Source: Anaspis maculata (Eukaryota > Arthropoda > Insecta > Coleoptera > Scraptiidae). From it: a stretch of DNA of 64,000 nucleotides. The translations under genes and the position numbers were made by a program. Location: the NCBI GenBank assembly GCA_949128115.1, contig OX421967.1, forward strand, positions 28,350,635 to 28,414,634, in the 5' to 3' direction. Position 1 is the stretch's first letter; each line of letters opens with the position of its first letter. Shown here piece after piece: positions 57,370 to 64,000 of the stretch. The notes beneath the pieces were generated by a model that had not been told where the DNA came from, did no database searches, and worked only from the letters and a program-made list of their open reading frames with translations.

Positions 57370-60300
57370 AAAAATTCGATATACCGGAAAAATTTCCTAT
57401 ATAACAGAGAAAGATCTGATAAATCAGAAAAATATCTGATTTACCGTTTATTTCCCAAACACCTGGGGAAGGGGGTTGCCACAGGGAAAAATCAGGAACG
57501 TTGTGGATAACCTGTGAAACACCGCGAGCTGCGGAGTAAAAAAATTCGATATACCGGAAAAATTTCCGATATAACGGAGAAATATCTGATAAATCAGAAA
57601 AAGATCGGATTTACCGTTTATTTCCCAAACACCTGGGGAGGGGGTCGCCGCAGAGAAAAATCAGGAACGTTGTGGATTACCTGTGGAACACCGCAAGCTG
57701 AGGAGTATAAAAATTCGATTTACCGGAAAAATTTCCGATATAACGGAGAAATATCTGATAAATCAGAAAAATATCTGATTTACCGTTCGTTTCCCAAACA
57801 CCTGGAGAGGGGAGTTGCCGAAGAGGAAAATCAGGAACGTTGTGGATAACCTGTGGAACACCGCAAGCTGGGGAGTATAAAAATTCGATATACCGGAAAA
57901 ATTTTCGATATAACGGAGAAATATCTGATGAATCAGAGAAAGATCTGATTTACCGTTTATCTCCCAAACACCTGGGGGGGGGAACGCCACAGAGAAAAAT
58001 CAGGAACGTTGTGGATTACCTGTGGAACACCGCAAGCTGAGGAGTATGAAAATTCGATATACCGGAAAAATTTCTGATATATCGGAGGAATATCTGATAA
58101 ATCAGAAAAATATCTGATTTACCGTTCGTTTCACAAACACCTGGGGAGGGGAGTTGCCGCAGAGAAAAATCAGGAACGTTGTGAATAACCTGTGGAACAC
58201 CGCAAGCTGGGGAGTATAAAAATTCGATATACCGGAAAAATTCCCGATATAACGGAGGAATATCTGAAAAATCGGAAAAATATCTGATTTACCGTTCGTT
58301 TCCTCAACACCTAGGAGAGGGAGTTGCCGCAGAGGAGAATCAGGAACGTTGTGAATAACCTGTGGAACACCGCAAGCTGGAGAGTATAAAAATTCGATAT
58401 ACCGGAAAAATTTACGATATAACGGAGAAATATCTGATAAATCAGAAGAAGTTCTGATTTACGGTTTATTTCCCGAACACCTGGGGAGGGGGGTCGCCGC
58501 AGAGTAAAATCAGGAACGTTGTGGATTACCTGTGGAACACCGCAAGCTGAGGAGTATAAAAATTCGATATACCGGAAAAATTTCCGATATAACGGAGGAA
58601 TATCTGATAAATCAGAAAAAGATCTGATTTACCGTTTATCTCCCAAACACCTGGGGAGGGGGGACGCCACAGAGAAAAATCAGCAACGTTGTGGATTACC
58701 TGTGGAACACCGCAAGCTGAGGAGTATGAAAATTCGATATACCGGAAAAATTTCTGATATATCGGAGGAATATCTGATAAATCAGAAAAATATCTGATTT
58801 ACCGTTCGTTTCACAAACACCTGGGGAGGGGAGTTGCCGCAGAGAAAAATCAGGAACGTTGTGAATAACCTGTGGAACACCGCAAGCTGGGGAGTATAAA
58901 AATTCGATATACCGGAAAAATTCCCGATATAACGGAGGAATATCTGAAAAATCGGAAAAATATCTGATTTACCGTTCGTTTCCTCAACACCTAGGAAAGG
59001 GAGTTGCCGCAGAGGAGAATCAGGAACGTTGTGAATAACCTGTGGAACACCGCAAGCTGGAGAGTATAAAAATTCGATATACCGGAAAAATTTACGATAT
59101 AACGGAGAAATATCTGATAAATCAGAAGAAGTTCTGATTTACGGTTTATTTCCCGAACACCTGGGGAGGGGGGTCGCCGCAGAGTAAAATCAGGAACGTT
59201 GTGGATTACCTGTGGAACACCGCAAGCTGAGGAGTATAAAAATTCGATATACCGGAAAAATTTCCGATATAACGGAGAAATATCTGATAAATCAGAAAAA
59301 GATCTGATTTACCGTTTATCTCCCAAACACCTGGGGAGGGGGGACGCCACAGAGAAAAATCAGGAACGTTGTGGATTACCTGTGGAACACCGCAAGCTGA
59401 GGAGTATGAAAATTCGATATACCGGAAAAATTTCTGATATATCGGAGGAATATCTGATAAATCAGAAAAATATCTGATTTACCGTTCGTTTCACAAACAC
59501 CTGGGGAGGGGAGTTGCCGCAGAGAAAAATCAGGAACGTTGTGAATAACCTGTGGAACACCGCAAGCTGGGGAGTATAAAAATTCGATATACCGGAAAAA
59601 TTTCCGATATAACGGAGGAATATCTGAAAAATCGGAAGAATATCTGATTTACCGTTTGTTTCCCAAACACCTGGGAAAGGGAGTTGCCGCAGAGGAGAAT
59701 CAGGAACGTTGTGAATAACCTGTGGAACACCGCAAGCTGGAGGGTATAAAAATTCGATATACCGGAAAAATTTACGATATAACGGAGAAATATCTGATAA
59801 ATCAGAAGAAGATCTGATTTACGGTTTATTTCCCGAACACCTGGGGAGGGGGGTCGCCGCAGAGAAAAATCAGGAACGTTGTGGATTACCTGTGGAACAC
59901 CGCAAGCTGAGGAGTATAAAAATTCGATTTACCGGAAAAATTTCCGATATAACGGAGAAATATCTGATAAATCAGAAAAATGTCTGATTTATCGTTCGTT
60001 TCCCAAACACCTGGGGAGGGGAGTTGCCGCAGAAAAAATCAGGAACGTTGTGGATAACCTGTGGTACACCGCAAGCTGGGGAGTATAAAAATTCGATATA
60101 CCAGAAAAATTTCCGATATAACGGAGAAATATCTGATAAATCAGAAAAAGATCTGATTTACCGTTCGTTTCCCAAACACCTGGGGGGGGGGGAGTTGCCG
60201 CAGAGGCAAATCAGGAACGTTGTGGATAACCTGTGGAACACCGCAAGCTGGGGAGTATAAAAATTCGATATACCGGAAAAATTTCCTATATAACGGAGAA

Positions 60301-63300
60301 AGATCTGATAAATCAGAAAAATATCTGATTTACCGTTTATTTCCCAAACACCTGGGGAAGGGGGTTGCCACAGGGAAAAATCAGGAACGTTGTGGATAAC
60401 CTGTGAAACACCGCGAGCTGCGGAGTATTAAAATTCGATATAACGGGATAATTCCCGATATAACGGAGAAATATCTGATAAATCAGAAAAAGATCAGATT
60501 TACCGTTTATTTCCCAAACACCTGGGGAGGGGGGTCGCCGCAGAGAAAAATCAGGAACGTTGTGGATTACCTGTGGAACACCGCAAGCTGAGGAGTATGA
60601 AAATTCGATACACCGGAAAAATTTCCGATATAACGGAGAAATATCTGATAAATCAGAAAAAGATCTGATTTGCCGTTCATTTCCCAAACACCTGGGAAGG
60701 GAGGTTGCCGCGAAGAAAAATCATGAACGTTGTGGATAACCTGTGAAACACCGCGAGCTGCGGAGTATTAAAATTCGATATACCGGAAAAATTTACGATA
60801 TAACGGAGAAATATCTGATAAATCAGAAAAAGATCGGATTTACCGTTTATTTCCCAAACACCTGGGGAGGATGTCGCCGCAGAGAAAAATCAGGAACGTT
60901 GTGGATTACCTGTGGAACACCGCAAGCTGAGGAGTATAAAAATTCGATTTACCGGAAAAATTTCCGATATAACGGAGAAATATCTGATAAATCAGAAAAA
61001 TATCTGATTTACCGTTCGTTTCCGAAACACCTGGGGAGGGGAGTTGCCGCAGAAAAAATCAGGAACGTTGTGGATAACCTGTGAAACACCGCAAGCTGGG
61101 GAATATAAAAATTCGATATACCGGAAAAGTTTCCGATATACCAAAAAAATTTCCGATATAACGGAGAAATATCTGATAAATCAGAAAAAGATCTGATTTA
61201 CCGTTCGTTTCCCAAACACCTGAGGGGGGGAGTTGCCGCAGAGGAAAATCAGGAACGTTGTGGATAACCTGTGGAACACCGCAAGCTGGGGAGTATAAAA
61301 ATTCGATATACCGGAAAAATTTCCGATATAACGGAGAAATATCTGATGAATCAGAAAAAGATCTGATTTACCGTTTATCTCCCAAACAGCTGGGGAGGGG
61401 GGACGCCACAGAGAAAAATCAGGAACGTTGTGGATTACCTGTGGAACACCGCAAGCTGGGGAGTATAAAAATTCGATATACCGGAAAAAATTCTTATATA
61501 ACGGAGAAAGATCTGATAAATCAGAAAAATATCTGATTTCCCGTAAATTCCCAAACACCTGGGGAAGGGGGTTGCCACAGGGAAAAATCAGGAACGTTGT
61601 GGATAACCTGTGAAACACCGCGAGCTGCGGAGTATTGAAATTCGATATACCGGAAAAATTCCCGATATAACGGAGAAATATCTGATAAATCAGAAGAAGA
61701 TCAGATTTACCGTTTATTTCCCAAACACCTGGGGAGGGGGGTCGCCGCAGAAAAAAATCGGGAACGTTGTGGATTACCTGTGGAACACCGCAAGCTGAGG
61801 AGTATAAAAATTCGATATACCGGAAAAATTTCCGATATAACGGAGAAATATCTGATAAATCAGAAAAATATGTGATTTACCGTTCGTTTCCCAAACACCT
61901 TGGGAGGGGAGTTGCCGAAGAGGGGGGAGTATAAAAATTCGATATACCGGAAAAATTTCCGATATAACGGAGAAATATCTGATGAATCAGAAAAAGATCT
62001 GATTTACCGTTTATCTCCCAAACAGCTGGGGAGGGGGGACGCCACAGAGAAAAATCAGGAACGTTGTGGATTACCTGTGGAACACCGCAAGCTGAGGAGT
62101 ATGAAAATTCGATATACCGGAAAAATTTCCGATATAACGGAGAAATATCTGATAAATCAGACAAATATCTGATTTACCGTATATTTCCCAAACACCTGGG
62201 GAGGGGAGTTGCCGCAGAGAAAAATCAGGAACGTTGTGGAAAACCTGTGGAACACCGCAAGCTGGGGAGTATCAAAACTCGATATACCGGAAAAATTTCC
62301 CATATAACGGAGAAATATCTGATAAATCAGAAAAATATCTGATTTACCGTTCGTTTCCCAAACACCTGAGGAGAGAGTTGCCGCGGAGGAAAACCAGGAA
62401 CGTTGTGGATGACCTGTGAAACACCGCGAACTGGGAAGTATAAAAAGTCGATATACCGGAAAAATTTCCGATATAACGGAGAAATATCTGATAAATCAGA
62501 AAAAGATCTGATTTGCCGTTCATTTCCCAAACACCTGGGGAGGGGGGTTGCCGCGAAGAAAAATCATGAACGTTGTGGATAACCTGTGAAACACCGCGAG
62601 CTGCCGAGTATAAAAATTCGATATACCGGAAAAATTTCCGATATAACGGAGAAATATCTGATTAATCAGAAGAAGATCAGATTAACCGTTTAATTCCCAA
62701 ACACCTGGGGAGGGGGGTCGCCGCAGAGAGAAATCAGGAACGTTGTGGATTACCTGTGGAACACCGCAAGCTGAGGAGTATAAAAATTCGATATACCGGA
62801 AGAATTTCCGATATAATGGAGAAATATCTGATAAATCAGAAAAAGATCTGATTTGCCGTTCACATCCCAAACACCTGGGAAGGGGAAATGCCGCAGAAAA
62901 AATCAGGAACGTTGTGGATAACCTGTGGAACACCGCAAGCTGGGGAGTATAAGAATTCGATATACCGGAAAAGTTTCCGATATACCAGAAAACTTTCCGA
63001 TATAACGGAGAAATATCTGATAAATCAGAAAAAGATCTGATTTACCGTTCGTTTCCCAAACACCTGGGGGGGGGGAGTTGCCGCAGAGAAAAATCAGGAA
63101 CGTTGTGGATTACCTGTGGAACACCGCAAGCTGAGGAGTATGAAAATTCGATATACCGGGAAAATTTCCGATATAACGGAGGAATATCTGATAAATCAGA
63201 AATATATCTGATTTACCGTTCGTTTCACGAACACCGGGGGAGGGGAGTTGCCGCAGAGAAAAATCAGGAACGTTGTGGATAACCTGTGAAACACCGCGAG

Positions 63301-64000
63301 CTGCGGAGTATTAAAATTCGATATACCGGAAAAATTCTCGATATAACGGAGAAATATCTGATAAATCAGAAAAATATCTGATTCACCGTTCGTTTCCCAA
63401 ACACCTGGGGAGGGGACTTGCCAAAGAGAAAAATCAGGGACGGTGTGGATAACCTGTGGAACACCGCAAGCTGGGGAGTATAAAAATCCGATATACCGGA
63501 AAAATTTATATCCGGAATATCTGATAAATCAGAAAAATATCTGATTTACCGTTCGTTTCACAAACACCTGGGGAGGGGAGTTGCCGCAGAGAAAAATCAG
63601 GAACGTTGTGGATAACCTGTGGAACACCGCAAGCTGGGGAGTATAAAAATTCGATATACCGGAAAAATTTCCGATATAACGGAGGAATATCTGATAAATC
63701 AAAAAAATATCTGATTTACCGTTCGTTTCCCAAACACCTGGGGAAGGGAGTTGCCGCAGAGGAGAATCAGGAACGTTGTGGATGACCTGTGGAACACCGC
63801 AATCTGGGAAGTATAAAAACTCGATAAACCGGGAAAATTTCCGATATAACGGGGAAATATCTGATAAATCAGAAAAAGATCTGATTTACCGTTCGTTTCC
63901 CAAACACCTGGGGGGGGGGGAATTTGCCGCAGAGGAAAATCAGGAACGTTGTGGATAACCTGTGGTACACCGCAAGCTGGGGAGTATTAAAATTCGATAT

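Larger units (their letters stand above)
51106..64000 (+). repeat. Satellite DNA array, monomer about 170 bp, continuing past the window
   Basis: Each monomer has, in order: GGAACGTTGTGGATAACCTG, a TGGAACACCGCAAGCTGGGG block, AGTATAAAAATTCGATATACC, a GGAAAAATTTCC dyad, GATATAACGGAGAAATATC, the dyad TCTGATAAATCAGA, a second ATCTGATTTACCGT, then TTTCCCAAACACCTGGGGAG and GTTGCCGCAGAGAAAAATCA. Homologous starts recur at spacings of 169-170 or multiples (53533, 53702, 53872; 58519, 59199, 59879). Edge monomers at 51.1-52.0 kb are more diverged than the interior. Roughly 65-70 monomers are present. Many 60-145 codon frames on both strands are read-through of the monomer and not genes. The array holds two insertions (52040-52530 and 56158-57369). 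Confidence 0.97.

Noticed and set aside
52559..63958. Dozens of 60-145 codon open frames in the satellite with near-identical peptides (MWITCGTPQA... on plus, MFHRLSTTF... on minus) that look like a repetitive protein family
   Set aside because: They are translations of the 170-bp monomer. The period is not a multiple of three, frames exist on both strands, and none continues beyond two or three monomers.
52559..64000. TGTGGATAA in many monomers, the complement of the bacterial DnaA box TTATCCACA, resembling an iteron-type replication origin
   Set aside because: The window is eukaryotic (spliced gene, LINEs, SINEs). About half of the monomers have TGTGGATTA instead, and no replication gene is near. 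The match is treated as coincidence.
51106..64000. Regularly spaced repeats as a CRISPR-like array
   Set aside because: The entire 170-bp unit is repeated with no unique spacers, and no cas genes are present.

Overview
The window looks like gene-poor, repeat-dominated nuclear DNA of an arthropod, most likely an insect. The evidence is one spliced gene with GT-AG introns and an insect-style solute-carrier protein, tRNA-derived SINE-like copies, fragments of LINE and Ty3/gypsy elements, many short TA-flanked foldback elements, AT-rich spacer full of GTAGGTAC/TACCTAC strings, and a long satellite array. The order cannot be fixed from the sequence; a hemipteran would fit but this is inference. 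No bacterial genes, CRISPR arrays or canonical tRNA/rRNA genes were seen.

Layout. 1-5.2 kb: foldback elements sharing the terminal heptamer CAGGGTG, one tRNA-derived SINE with a perfect 17-bp target duplication, and a 1.55-kb element with CAGAG termini. 6.1-9.05 kb: a large degenerate palindrome interrupted by a 5'-truncated RLE-type LINE endonuclease domain. 11.7-13.4 kb: a degenerate tandem repeat split by a TA-flanked foldback element and abutting a frameshifted gypsy reverse transcriptase. 15-16.6 kb: GC-rich DNA with a 42-bp minisatellite. 17.1-17.5 kb: a gypsy integrase remnant on the minus strand. 20.6-25.3 kb: a 4.7-kb composite foldback with a 48-bp minisatellite near its centre. 26.9-28.5 kb: a multi-layer foldback. 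35.8-38.2 kb: mirrored C/G-tract repeats and nested foldbacks. 40.7-41.3 kb: a second copy of the 11.9-kb foldback family. 43.3 kb: a compact hairpin.

The only convincing host protein-coding gene lies at 44.6-47.7 kb on the plus strand: three coding exons (44657-45512, 46851-47129, 47324-47733) that join in frame to a 514-residue MFS transporter of the spinster-like type. Its first intron is almost entirely filled by a 1.08-kb near-perfect palindrome, so its pre-mRNA should fold into a hairpin of about 530 bp.

From 48.81 kb to the end the window is a satellite array with a monomer of about 170 bp, probably 65-70 monomers and continuing beyond the window. The left edge is split by a 2.25-kb foldback with an exact TA duplication; the edge monomers are diverged, while the interior is homogenised and locally arranged in a 680-bp four-monomer higher-order repeat. 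The array is also interrupted by a single arm of the same repeat that forms the intronic palindrome, and by a 5'-truncated LINE. The most interesting items are the intronic hairpin and its shared sequence with the satellite insertion, the satellite organisation, and the family of CAGGGTG foldbacks with unrelated interiors.
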